Below are positions 1-8,702 of a stretch of DNA of 32,092 bases, in pieces. This DNA is from an uncultured Prevotellaceae bacterium (lineage in GTDB: Bacteria > Bacteroidota > Bacteroidia > Bacteroidales > Bacteroidaceae). Each line of letters opens with the position of its first letter. The stretch's first letter is position 1. The notes beneath the pieces were generated by a model that saw only the letters and a program-made list of their open reading frames with translations, was not told where the DNA came from and ran no database searches. The position numbers and the translations under genes were made by a program. Location of the stretch: NCBI GenBank assembly GCA_900315075.1, contig OMXV01000042.1, forward strand, positions 1-32,092, given 5' to 3'.

Positions 1-1518
1 GTCGATGATGGCATTGTAGAGTGAACCTGATTTGGCGATGAACGCATCGGTGTTGGCACCACCGTATGGGAAAGCGCGGTTGCGAACCTTGTCGAGATAG
101 ATGCGGGCATTGGCATTGTCGCCGGTGGCTGCGCATGCTTCAGCATAGCCAAGGTAGATTTCCGACAGACGCATATAAGGCTGATTGAAGCCGGCTTTGC
201 GCTGGTTGGCTGTCCACACGGTCTTCTGACGGTTCTCGTCCCACTTGTTGGTGGAGATACCACCGCCGCTGGCCTTCGAGTTAGGCTTGAAAGGAATCAG
301 GCGCTCAGTGCCTTTGCCTGTGCTACCTGTGACACAACAGGAAACATCGCGACGGATGTCCTTCGGGTCGAACATGCCGTAGTAGAAAGCGGGGTTGATA
401 CGACCCTGACCGTATGCCTTGCAAGGATAAGCGTTCTTGGAACCACCATCTGATGGACGACCGAAAGAGTAGGAGCGGGCATCGTTGCCGCCACCTTGTT
501 GCATGGGTGCCTCATAGATAGACTCGTCGGCATAAACTGCGTCAGCATCGTGCATCTGTAAGAAGAAAGTCTCATAGCTGTCGCTCCACTTGGCACTGCC
601 GGGATTGTCGATGGCTTTCTTGAAGTAAGTCTTGGCCATTTCCACATAGTTTCTCCAATCGCTGCGGCGACCGTAGGAGGCACCATTGTTATCATTGCCT
701 TTCTTCTCGATGGTGATAGCATTGCCATTACCGTCTTTGGGCGTGATGTCACCACGGCGTGTCTGGTAACCACCAGCCTCAAGAGCGATACGACCAATAA
801 GGCCCTGCACGAAGGTCTGTGAGAAGTAGTTCTTCACGTTGGCATCATAATCGGGACAATTGCCGATGGGGTACATGAGTGGTTCGATGGCAATGAGGTC
901 GGCCAGGATGGCATCGTAGATAGAGTCGCGTGGTGCCAGACCACCAGCCGACTCGCCGAGGCGTGCTTGATAAGGTACATCGCCCCAGTTCTTGATAAGT
1001 TCACGATAAGCACATGCCTTCAGTGCTACTGCTTCGCCATAGAGTTGGCTCAGACTGTTGGCACTTGTGGCATTCTTAATCTTTGCCTCATAGTCGTTCA
1101 TGCCTTGAACAGCGGTAATGATGGCATTTGCCTTGCTTACCACGTTGAACAGCTTGGCATAGATGTCGTCTTCTTTCAAGTATGACAGCAGGCCGTAGGT
1201 GCTGGCATATTTACCATTCTGATAGAAACTCTCAGGATAGTGGCGGCCTGGTTGGTTGCTGAAAGCTTCGGGGTGGCGCATGATGTCGCTGCCAGCCACG
1301 TCGGCGGCATACCACAGTCCATCGCCAAAGACACCATTCTGCAGGATGTCGCGCCATGCTTCATATCCTCCGTCCATGGCAGCGTGTGCGGTCACCATGT
1401 TGGAGAAGACAAAGTTGGCATCCACAGTCGAGGGCGAGGATGTCTCAAGATAGTCTTCACATGATGTCATGGAGAACATGCCTGCCGCAAACAATGTAAT
1501 ATATAATAACTTTTTCAT
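1..1518 (-). CDS. SusD/RagB-family nutrient-binding outer membrane lipoprotein (3' end beyond window)
   Basis: The frame is open from an ATG at 1518 to the window edge, giving 506 codons without a stop; the C-terminus lies outside. The N-terminus MKKLLYITLFAAGMFSMTSC is a lipoprotein signal with the lipid-accepting Cys at 20. The body has SusD-like features, including Tyr/Trp-rich stretches and the late YLDKVRNRAF helix, after which the usual C-terminal ERRIELAFE-type motif would follow outside the window. SusD proteins sit on the cell surface as a lid over their SusC partner and capture glycans or peptides. Only 18 bp separate it from the susC stop, so the two are surely co-transcribed. The start is preceded by AAGGAGG six bases before the ATG, a strong Shine-Dalgarno that is unusual in Bacteroidota. 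The substrate is not deducible from the sequence; the upstream pectin methylesterase suggests pectin-type glycans. Confidence 0.93.
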   Translation of the reverse strand, partial: MKKLLYITLFAAGMFSMTSCEDYLETSSPSTVDANFVFSNMVTAHAAMDGGYEAWRDILQNGVFGDGLWYAADVAGSDIMRHPEAFSNQPGRHYPESFYQNGKYASTYGLLSYLKEDDIYAKLFNVVSKANAIITAVQGMNDYEAKIKNATSANSLSQLYGEAVALKACAYRELIKNWGDVPYQARLGESAGGLAPRDSIYDAILADLIAIEPLMYPIGNCPDYDANVKNYFSQTFVQGLIGRIALEAGGYQTRRGDITPKDGNGNAITIEKKGNDNNGASYGRRSDWRNYVEMAKTYFKKAIDNPGSAKWSDSYETFFLQMHDADAVYADESIYEAPMQQGGGNDARSYSFGRPSDGGSKNAYPCKAYGQGRINPAFYYGMFDPKDIRRDVSCCVTGSTGKGTERLIPFKPNSKASGGGISTNKWDENRQKTVWTANQRKAGFNQPYMRLSEIYLGYAEACAATGDNANARIYLDKVRNRAFPYGGANTDAFIAKSGSLYNAIID

Positions 1519-1532
1519 ATTGATCCTCCTTG
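1519..1532 (-). promoter_or_regulatory. Strong Shine-Dalgarno upstream of susD-like gene
   Basis: On the minus strand AAGGAGG is followed by ATCAAT and the ATG at 1518. It is fully complementary to the usual anti-SD core and well spaced. Other genes in the window start behind A/T-rich leaders without such a site. It may raise SusD translation relative to SusC, or allow re-initiation after the SusC stop. Confidence 0.6.
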
Positions 1533-1536
1533 TTGT

Positions 1537-4500
1537 TTAGAATGTTACGTTGAGTCCGAATGTGTAGGAACGGGTCTTGGGGTAGGCCTGATAATCGTAG
1601 AAGGGGGTGGGGAATCCATCACCACCAGCGTTCATGTTGGTGTTCACATCGGGGTCGAGACCGCTATAGCCTGTCAGACAGAACAGGTTGGCACCGGTGA
1701 AATAGACACGCACATTGTTGATACCAACACTGTGGAGCCATGTCTTGGGGAAGGTGTAGCCAATGGTCAGTGTATTGAGGCGCAGGTAGGAGGCATCCTC
1801 GATGAACTCCGACGAAGCAAGTCCGTACTCAGAGTAGGGGAGGGCGTATTTAGCATTGGCATTGAGTGCTGCTAATGCTGCTGGCTCGGTCACGGCTGCG
1901 ATGTTGCCGCTGTTGTCGATGTCATAGATGCGGAAGCAGTCTTTGACGATGGCCAGACGGTTGGCACCTAAGCTGTTGTCTTTGTCGCCCATCATGTCGT
2001 GCATGGCATTGGCATTATATACCTTGCCACCAATCTGATAGGTGAATCCAAGTGAGAAGTCCAGGTTGCGGTAGTTGCCGTTGATGTTGAAACCACCAGT
2101 GTGGTGTGGCTGTGTCTTGCCGATAACGGTGGCATCGTCGTCGTTGACAACACCGTCGCCGTTGACATCCTCAAACTTCACCATACCTGGGAATGCTGTC
2201 TGACCCTCGGCTTTGTGGCCTTTGAAAGCATCGGCTGGATAGTTGACGATACTCATGATGTCAGGCACACCAGGTTTCAGGGTATAGATGCCATTTTCGT
2301 ATGTGAAGTCGTCGAGTGTATAGAAGCCTGCACTCTTGAATCCCTGGACAGTACCCACGGGGAGTCCTGGACGGATGATGTAGTCGTAGAACGGTTTACG
2401 CATAGAGCTTCCCCATCCAGTGTGTGTGTCGGGATTGACGTCGATGTCGGGGTTGATTTCGTCAACCAAGTTGTTGTTGTAGTTGTAGGTGAGATTGAAG
2501 CTCAGTCCGAAGTCCTTGGTGCGTACGGCCTCATAGAACAGCGCGAGTTCGATACCACGGTTGGAGGTCTGACCAACGTTCTGGTATTGGTAGCTGTAGC
2601 CGGTAGAGGGGTCGATGGGCACTTTCATCAGAATGTCCTTCGTGGTGTTGTAGTAGAAATCGAGTGTACCGCGGAGTTTGCCTTTGAGGAAGCCAAAGTC
2701 AAGACCGATGTTGCGTGATGTGGTTGTCTCCCATTTCAGGTCGGGGTTACCCATAAGAGAACCGGGCTGATAGACCACTTTGTTGACTCCATCGACGCTG
2801 ATGGTCTTTGTTTCCCATGTCTCGCGCCATAATGATGCTGAGATGTTGTCGTTGCCGGAGGTACCATAAGATACACGCAGCTTCAGGTTGTCGAGCCAGT
2901 CGCGTGTGCCTTCCATGAATGCCTCGTCGGAGATACGCCATGCGGCAGCTGCTGCGGGGAAATAACCCCATGTCTTGTTGGGGGCAAAGCGTGAGGAACC
3001 GTCGGCGCGGAATGTTGCGGTCAACAGGTAGATGCCTTTGTAGGAATAGTTGACGCGGCCGAAGTATGACTGTACGTGCTTAGGTTCGCCGATAGTGTTG
3101 TCAAATTTGTCAAGTCCTTCACTACCTTTGGTCTTGCCGGTAAAGTTGATCATACCGAAAGCATCTTTCATGGAGAACTCTGCGGGATAACCATAGCCAT
3201 AGATGTTGCTTGAGTTGGTCTTGTCGGCAAGAACCTCATAGCCAAGGAGAACACCTAAGGTATGGTCGGGGCCTAACCCCTGTACGTTGTAGTTGAGCGT
3301 GTTGGACCAGCGTACATTATAACTGTTGGCCTTATAGAGGTTAGCGGAACTATAACCTTGGTCGGCTTTACCGTTATCCCATGTGCGGCGCTCTTGCCAG
3401 CCACGCATCAGTCCGATTTCAGATTTGGCTATCAGACCTTTGATGATGGTCCAGGTAAGACCAGTGTTCACACGCAGGCGGTTGATGTCGGTATATTGGT
3501 CGTAGTTCTTGGTATAGTCAAGTGGATTGCGGGATAATTCCACAAATGTAGAACCCTGACCCATCTGTGAGGGGTCGGCATCGGCGCCTAAAGGATTATC
3601 CACAGGGCGGAACTGATAAGCAGAGGTGGCGGTGTTGAAACGAGTTCCACGGAAGCGCATTTCGCTGTAGCGGGCATCCACATCCCAGCGGAGGTTCTTG
3701 CTCAGGTCTTGCTGGAATTTGAAGTTGGCGTTCCAACGACGGAAACCTGTGTTGATACGGGCACCATCGTCGTTCATATAGTTGACTGATGCACGGAATT
3801 TTGAGGTGTTGGTGCCACCGCTCAGTGATACGTCATGGTTCCAGGCGTGTGAGCTATCCATCAGGTCGTCCACCCAGTTGTGGGTGCTCATGTTCTTGTA
3901 TTCGTTGAGGTGATTGCCATAGGTTGTGCCGAGGCCGAAATATTTGGCCACGTTGTCGCCGTAGGAGGCTCCGTAGGCTGTTGCATAACTCCATGTGTGA
4001 AGAACGTAGTCGTAGGGGTCGAGTACTTCGAGCTGTTCGGGTTTCTCTTTCACTTGGTAGTACATGTTGTATTTCACCTGGGTCTTGCCTTCTTTAGCAC
4101 TCTTGGTGGTGATGAGGATCACACCGTTGGCACCCGAGGCACCATAGATGGCGGTAGAGGCTGCGTCTTTCAAAACGTCGATGCTCTCGATGTCGTCAGC
4201 GGGGATGTCGTCGATACGACCTGTCACCACTCCGTCAACCACGAAGAGAGGGTCGTTGGACTGGGTGATAGAACCACCGCCACGTACACGGATAGACATG
4301 GTGGCACCGGGACGGCCGTCCTGGGAGACTACCGATACACCTGGCAACTGTCCTTGCAATGCCTGTGCGATGTTGGCAACGGGGTTCTTGGCAAGTGTCT
4401 CACCTGTCACAGAAGCCACGGCTCCGGTCAGGTCGCGGCGCTTCATGGTGCCGTAACCCACCACAACCACTTCGTCGAGGGTCTTGTCGTTGGATTCCAG

Positions 4501-4782
4501 CACAATTGTATAATTGTTCTGGTTACCCACGGCAACTGTCTTGGTTTGATAGCCGACATAGCTCACCGTCAAGGTGGCGCCGTTCTTCACATCGTTGAGT
4601 GTGAAGTTTCCGTCGAAGTCGGTTACCACACCGTTTGCTCCACCCAGAGAAACTGTCGCTCCAATCAGTGGGTCGCCAGTCACGTCTGTCACAGTACCTG
4701 TAATGGTCTTCTGGGCAAATGCCACGAAGCAAAACAGGCTCAAGCATAAAGCCATAATGGCTCTTTTGAATGGTAAATACAT
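1537..4782 (-). CDS. SusC/RagA-type TonB-dependent outer membrane transporter
   Basis: This 1081-aa protein is full length for the family. It has a signal peptide (about residues 1-23, ending FVAFAQ), a carboxypeptidase-regulatory-like beta-sandwich (about 26-95, TITGTVTDVTGDPLIGATV), and the SusC TonB-box/plug signature (LDEVVVVGYGTMKRRDLTGAV, about 102-122). Next comes the plug (QGQLPGVSV, IRVRGGGSI, DPLFVVDG) and then a 22-strand-type beta-barrel ending in aromatic/Phe (GLNVTF). It imports oligosaccharides or peptides across the outer membrane, driven by TonB-ExbBD, with the adjacent SusD-like lipoprotein as surface partner. No extracytoplasmic anti-sigma-interacting N-terminal extension (STN domain) is present, so control through a FecI/FecR pair is unlikely. 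The leader is long (see 4783-4964). The order pectin methylesterase, susC, susD points to a polysaccharide utilization locus, by inference for pectin. Confidence 0.95.
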   Translation of the reverse strand: MYLPFKRAIMALCLSLFCFVAFAQKTITGTVTDVTGDPLIGATVSLGGANGVVTDFDGNFTLNDVKNGATLTVSYVGYQTKTVAVGNQNNYTIVLESNDKTLDEVVVVGYGTMKRRDLTGAVASVTGETLAKNPVANIAQALQGQLPGVSVVSQDGRPGATMSIRVRGGGSITQSNDPLFVVDGVVTGRIDDIPADDIESIDVLKDAASTAIYGASGANGVILITTKSAKEGKTQVKYNMYYQVKEKPEQLEVLDPYDYVLHTWSYATAYGASYGDNVAKYFGLGTTYGNHLNEYKNMSTHNWVDDLMDSSHAWNHDVSLSGGTNTSKFRASVNYMNDDGARINTGFRRWNANFKFQQDLSKNLRWDVDARYSEMRFRGTRFNTATSAYQFRPVDNPLGADADPSQMGQGSTFVELSRNPLDYTKNYDQYTDINRLRVNTGLTWTIIKGLIAKSEIGLMRGWQERRTWDNGKADQGYSSANLYKANSYNVRWSNTLNYNVQGLGPDHTLGVLLGYEVLADKTNSSNIYGYGYPAEFSMKDAFGMINFTGKTKGSEGLDKFDNTIGEPKHVQSYFGRVNYSYKGIYLLTATFRADGSSRFAPNKTWGYFPAAAAAWRISDEAFMEGTRDWLDNLKLRVSYGTSGNDNISASLWRETWETKTISVDGVNKVVYQPGSLMGNPDLKWETTTSRNIGLDFGFLKGKLRGTLDFYYNTTKDILMKVPIDPSTGYSYQYQNVGQTSNRGIELALFYEAVRTKDFGLSFNLTYNYNNNLVDEINPDIDVNPDTHTGWGSSMRKPFYDYIIRPGLPVGTVQGFKSAGFYTLDDFTYENGIYTLKPGVPDIMSIVNYPADAFKGHKAEGQTAFPGMVKFEDVNGDGVVNDDDATVIGKTQPHHTGGFNINGNYRNLDFSLGFTYQIGGKVYNANAMHDMMGDKDNSLGANRLAIVKDCFRIYDIDNSGNIAAVTEPAALAALNANAKYALPYSEYGLASSEFIEDASYLRLNTLTIGYTFPKTWLHSVGINNVRVYFTGANLFCLTGYSGLDPDVNTNMNAGGDGFPTPFYDYQAYPKTRSYTFGLNVTF

Positions 4783-4964
4783 AAACGTTTGTTTTAGTTA
4801 TACTTAAGAGTTAGTTAATAAGCATAAAATATTTGCACACCAGCCTCTCTGGAGTGCTATTAGTAAATATAATAATGTATGTCAGGGGTAGCGCTTATCA
4901 TCGCCTAATCCTGCTTTTGATTTGATTTGTTTTGTAGTTGATTGTAAATTCGACACCAAAATTA
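4783..4964 (-). promoter_or_regulatory. Putative susC promoter and long 5' leader with hairpin
   Basis: On the minus strand TAATTTTG at 4964-4957 matches the Bacteroidota -7 consensus TAnnTTTG. No good -33 TTTG is seen; TTTA occurs 22 bp upstream. If used, it gives a leader of about 170 nt. The leader contains a hairpin (arms 4835-4843 and 4849-4857, 8 of 9 pairs, 5-nt loop) ending about 50 nt before the ATG. Regulatory function is inferred. Confidence 0.4.
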
Positions 4965-5041
4965 ATCCTTTTTATACAATCAAGTGTAAAGAACAGGGTA
5001 AAATTCAAATAAATTAAGGAATTTATATAATTTTTTACAAA

Positions 5042-5300
5042 TCAGCCGCTTTTTGCCATGCATATATCACTTCAAAACCCACATTTGAAGCGACCAACAC
5101 GCTTACGCTACCTCAAGACCTACAAGCGAAGCGACCTCAGAACCTACAAGCGAAGCGACCAACACGCTTACGCTACCTCAAGACCTGTAAGCGAAGCGAC
5201 CTCAGAACCTACAAGCGAAGCGACCAACACGCTTACGCTACCTCATGACCTGTAAGCGAAGCGACCTCATAACCTGCAAGCGAAGCGACCTTAAAACCTA
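5042..5300. repeat. 65-bp tandem repeat between pectin methylesterase and susC (repeat family locus R1)
   Basis: Three consecutive 65-bp copies start at 5095, 5160 and 5225. Copies 1 and 2 differ at only two positions. Each copy carries two direct modules of the AAGCGAAGCGACCT type and one inverted module CGCTTACGCTACCT. The array runs right up to the esterase: the stop codon TAG (5298-5300) is the start of the minus-strand module TAGGTTTTAAGGTCGC. The distal flank at 5055-5070 (GCCATGCATATATCAC) is nearly shared with locus R3 at 16919-16934. No spacers of unique sequence are present, so this is not CRISPR. The role is unknown; a transcript 3'-end structure is possible. Confidence 0.85.
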
Positions 5301-6272
5301 CTTTCCAATATTCCATTGGTTCGTGATGGCAAATACACGGTCGGGGGTGATGGCGGCAGCTTCTTTCTTGGTGAGTTGTCGGCTCCAGGTGGTGCGGTGG
5401 TCTGAGGCAGCGCCAGGTCCGCTATTGTTGTATTCTAAGTAGCGGGCGGTCTGTTCGTTAGAGGCTTTACCCCAGTTGTGCCAACCCTCTGGACAGATGT
5501 GAGCCCCTAATTCGCAATTCATAAATAATGTGTAAGCGTAAGGTCGCCATGGCCGTCCTAAATAGACTTTGTTGACATTCTCGTCGGCTATTAAACGGCA
5601 GTGGTTGAATATGTAGCCAAATGGTATGTCTTGTGGCGTTGACGCAGCGGTGACATACGAGTTTGACTTACTTTTGATGGTGCATCCTTCAAACCATGCT
5701 GTTGAAGGTCCGAAGATGAAATCTGTAGTACCTTCAATATAACAGTTCTCAAAATACAAACGTGTGCCAGCCTTGCCCGTATAGACGGTGTCTTGATGTC
5801 CGAGGAAACGGCAGCCGATAAATCGTATTCGATCACCTTCGGTATGTAAGGCTACGGCTTGTCCTAAGCGCGCTGAATTGTTCTCGATGGTGATGTTTTT
5901 CAGGGTGATGTCATTTCCCTCGATTTTGATGGTATAGGTGCGGAAGGTGCCCATCGCCTGTTCAGTGCCTGCAAGGCGGATATTGGCATGGTCGTCGTAG
6001 GTGATAATGGTACTTTCCACATCCTCGCCTAAGATTTCAATGTTGTCGAGCCATGAAGGGATGATAAGTTTCTCTTTGTAGGTGCCTCTCTTGACGAATA
6101 TCACCTTGTGGTAGTCCATGAAAGCACGGCACACCTCAATGGCCTCGCCGATGGTGCGAAATTCACCCGTGCCGTCGCGGGCAACGACAATGGTGTCGGG
6201 ATTGTCGTATATGTTTGCTGCTCTTGCACTAAAGGTGCAAAGGAAGGCAAGTAGGAAGAGGTATTTTCTCAT
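5298..6272 (-). CDS. Secreted pectin methylesterase (carbohydrate esterase family 8)
   Basis: This 324-aa protein is the usual size for bacterial CE8 enzymes. The signal peptide MRKYLFLLAFLCTFSARAA is followed by DTIVVARDGTGEFRTIGEAI, the standard entry into the pectinesterase right-handed beta-helix. Signature motifs are all present: GTYKEK (about 62-67), QAVALH, GHQDTVY with the general-acid Asp, DFIFG with the nucleophile-side Asp, and LGRPWRPYA with the catalytic Arg. It removes methyl esters from homogalacturonan, releasing methanol and exposing galacturonate to lyases and hydrolases, in the periplasm or outside the cell. It lies 88 bp downstream of relA/spoT with no clear promoter in the gap, and susCD follow on the same strand after a repeat array. 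The stop codon is built from the repeat. No other pectin enzymes are seen in the window. Confidence 0.93.
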   Translation of the reverse strand: MRKYLFLLAFLCTFSARAANIYDNPDTIVVARDGTGEFRTIGEAIEVCRAFMDYHKVIFVKRGTYKEKLIIPSWLDNIEILGEDVESTIITYDDHANIRLAGTEQAMGTFRTYTIKIEGNDITLKNITIENNSARLGQAVALHTEGDRIRFIGCRFLGHQDTVYTGKAGTRLYFENCYIEGTTDFIFGPSTAWFEGCTIKSKSNSYVTAASTPQDIPFGYIFNHCRLIADENVNKVYLGRPWRPYAYTLFMNCELGAHICPEGWHNWGKASNEQTARYLEYNNSGPGAASDHRTTWSRQLTKKEAAAITPDRVFAITNQWNIGK

Positions 6273-6360
6273 GTTTATTGCTTTAGTTTTTAGTTGTTTG
6301 TTTTTAGTTATTAGTTGAATAAGATATGACGTTATGAGGAACTCTCAACGCTCATCTCTC

Positions 6361-8664
6361 TCATTGTATCTGCTTAATCTCTTCGATTCCTTCGATATCC
6401 TTCAGACTATTCATGATGAGGGCCACATCATCGCGGTCGCGCACGCTGAGAACGATGGTGCCGTCGAAAATGTTTTGATCACAACTGATAACAAGCTTTT
6501 TCATGTTGACGTTGAGCTGTTCGGAGATCACATGTGTCAAATCGTTTAACAGTCCTACACGGTCGATACCTGTGAGCTGGATAGTGGCTTCGAAGAACAT
6601 CTGGCGCTTCATGTCCCATTTGACATCGATGATACGATTGCCAAAACTACTTTTGAGCTTATTAGCCACAGAACATGCTCGATTGTGTATCTCGATATGC
6701 CCTTTGTTGTCGATGAATCCCACACTGTCGTCGCCAGGTATGGTGCGGCAGCATGTGGCAAAAATCAGACGCTTCACATTGCCATTGTTGATATAGAATG
6801 GTTTTTTGCGATTGAATTCTTTCCCTACGACGAGCAGCTCTTCAGAATTTGAATCTTCTTGGGTGGAAGAACTCTCTTCCTTGGATTTGTCTTTTTTCTT
6901 GTCGTTGCCAAGGAATGGTACAAGTTTTCTCCATTTTGAGGGCTGTGTGTTATGCTTTTCAAGTAGTTCGTCGGTATCTTTCTCGCTGAGAAGGATGGTC
7001 TTATTGCCAATGGCATAGAAGAAATCAGCTGGTTGGTTGATGTCGTGGAACTTACAAAGGCGGTCGATATTGGAAGTGGAGAGCTCCAGACCGTTTTTCT
7101 CAAGAAATTCCTTGAGCATGCTTTCACCGGTCTTTTGTATCTCACGGATGTCGCGGCGCAGGATTGCCTGTATTTTAGCTTTTGCCTTGGCTGTAGAGGC
7201 AAAGTTGATCCATGAGGCATCCACATGTTGTGATTTGGAGGTAAGCACTTCCACCTGGTCACCACTCTGCAGTTTGTGGCTCAGTGGCACTAATTTGTGA
7301 TTGACTTTTGCACCAATGCAGTGACTGCCAATGAAGGTGTGAATCTGGAAGGCAAAGTCGAGGGCCGTACAGCCGGCTGGCATGGTCTTGATTTCACCTT
7401 TTGGAGTGAAGACGAATATTTCGGAAGCAAAGAGGTTGAGCTTGATAGTATCGAGGAAATCCATGGCATCAGGCTGCGGGTCGTCGAGGATTTCCTTGAT
7501 GGTGCTCAGCCAGTCGTTGAGTTCGCCCTCGTCCTCGGCAATATTGTCACCTTCCTTGTATTTCCAGTGGGCAGCAAATCCTTGCTCAGCTATCTCGTCC
7601 ATGCGCTCCGAGCGAATTTGCACTTCCACCCATTGTCCCATTTTCGACATGAGGGTGACGTGGAGCGCTTGATAGCCGTTTGCTTTTGGATGACTGACCC
7701 AGTCGCGCATTCGGTCGGGGTGGGATTTGTAAATCTTGTTGATGGCGACATAGATTTTGAAACAGTCGTTGATTTCCTCTTCCTTGTTCTTTGGCTTGAA
7801 AATGATGCGTACGGCAAGAATGTCAAACACCTCGTCGAAGGTGATGTGTTTGTTGCGCATCTTTGTCCAGATGGAATAGGGTGATTTCACGCGCCCCTTG
7901 ATTTCATAGGTGAGGCCAAGACGGTCGAGCGCCTCGGCAATGGGCTGTGTGAATTCTTCAAACAATGCCTGGCGTGAACTGTCTGTTCGGGCCAGCTTCA
8001 TCTTGATGGCTTCGTAGGCCTCGGGGTGCTCATAGCGGAAACTCAGGTCTTCAAGTTCGTTCTTGATCTTGTTCAAACCTAAGCGGTTGGCCAATGGTGC
8101 ATAGATATAGAGCGTCTCACCGGCAATCTTATATTGCTTGTTGGCTGGTTGGCTGCTCAAAGTCCGCATGTTGTGCAGACGGTCGCATATTTTGATGAGG
8201 ATGACACGGATGTCGTCGCTCATTGTCAGTAGCAGCTTCTTGAAATTCTCTGCCTGGGCAGAGGCTTGGTCTCCGAAGATACCACCCGAGATTTTTGTCA
8301 GTCCATTCACAATTTGTGCCACCTTGGAGCCGAAGATGGTCTCAATGTCTTCCACTGTGTAGTCGGTGTCTTCCACCACATCATGGAGTAGGGCAGAGCA
8401 AATACTTGTGGAGCCAAGCCCCATTTCTTTTGAGGCAATGTATGCCACAGCGATGGGGTGCATGATATATGGTTCGCCAGAGAGACGTCTGACACCTTTA
8501 TGTGCCTGCCGTGCAAAATTGAATGCCTTGGTGATGATGTCTGTCTTTCTGCGGTGAGGCGAGGAAAGATAGCTCTCTAACAATTGTTGGAAAGCTTCAT
8601 CGACCATTTTCTCGTCATCGACTTCTCTTGACGATTCTTTTTCTGGGAGTTTAGGTTCGTCCAT
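6361..8664 (-). CDS. Bifunctional (p)ppGpp synthetase/hydrolase, RelA/SpoT (RSH) family
   Basis: This 767-aa long RSH has all domains in order. The HD hydrolase domain holds the metal-binding HDVVED motif at 94-99 and KICDRLHNMRT. The nucleotidyltransferase synthetase domain includes the SHPKANGYQALHVTL substrate region. A TGS domain follows (EIFVFTPKGEIKTMPAGCTALDFAF), then a Lys/Ser/Glu-rich linker (about 600-625) and a C-terminal ACT domain (ATIQLTGIDRVGLLNDLTHVI). Because the HD motif is intact, hydrolysis is expected as well as synthesis, so it probably sets alarmone levels in the stringent response. It is the last gene of the parA-parB-DUF5683-transglycosylase series, 38 bp after the transglycosylase. 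I give no symbol because rel versus spoT cannot be decided from sequence. Confidence 0.95.
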   Translation of the reverse strand: MDEPKLPEKESSREVDDEKMVDEAFQQLLESYLSSPHRRKTDIITKAFNFARQAHKGVRRLSGEPYIMHPIAVAYIASKEMGLGSTSICSALLHDVVEDTDYTVEDIETIFGSKVAQIVNGLTKISGGIFGDQASAQAENFKKLLLTMSDDIRVILIKICDRLHNMRTLSSQPANKQYKIAGETLYIYAPLANRLGLNKIKNELEDLSFRYEHPEAYEAIKMKLARTDSSRQALFEEFTQPIAEALDRLGLTYEIKGRVKSPYSIWTKMRNKHITFDEVFDILAVRIIFKPKNKEEEINDCFKIYVAINKIYKSHPDRMRDWVSHPKANGYQALHVTLMSKMGQWVEVQIRSERMDEIAEQGFAAHWKYKEGDNIAEDEGELNDWLSTIKEILDDPQPDAMDFLDTIKLNLFASEIFVFTPKGEIKTMPAGCTALDFAFQIHTFIGSHCIGAKVNHKLVPLSHKLQSGDQVEVLTSKSQHVDASWINFASTAKAKAKIQAILRRDIREIQKTGESMLKEFLEKNGLELSTSNIDRLCKFHDINQPADFFYAIGNKTILLSEKDTDELLEKHNTQPSKWRKLVPFLGNDKKKDKSKEESSSTQEDSNSEELLVVGKEFNRKKPFYINNGNVKRLIFATCCRTIPGDDSVGFIDNKGHIEIHNRACSVANKLKSSFGNRIIDVKWDMKRQMFFEATIQLTGIDRVGLLNDLTHVISEQLNVNMKKLVISCDQNIFDGTIVLSVRDRDDVALIMNSLKDIEGIEEIKQIQ

Positions 8665-8702
8665 AGTAACAATCTTTATGTGTTGGGACTATATGGAAAA
8701 AA

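Noticed and set aside
297-797. Minus-strand open frame inside the susD-like gene
   Set aside because: It is a different frame of the SusD coding region, which is open from 1518 to the edge.
3880-4749. Long plus-strand open frame opposite susC
   Set aside because: It is the antisense shadow of the SusC coding frame, with His/Val/Gly-rich content and no domain.
5058-5255. Small plus-strand open frame across the 65-bp repeats
   Set aside because: Its length comes from the repeat lacking stops in that frame; the product is low-complexity, there is no start signal, and the frame depends on repeat number.
5095-5289. CRISPR-like regular repeats
   Set aside because: Units are contiguous and the sequence between modules is itself repeated; there are no unique spacers and no cas genes.
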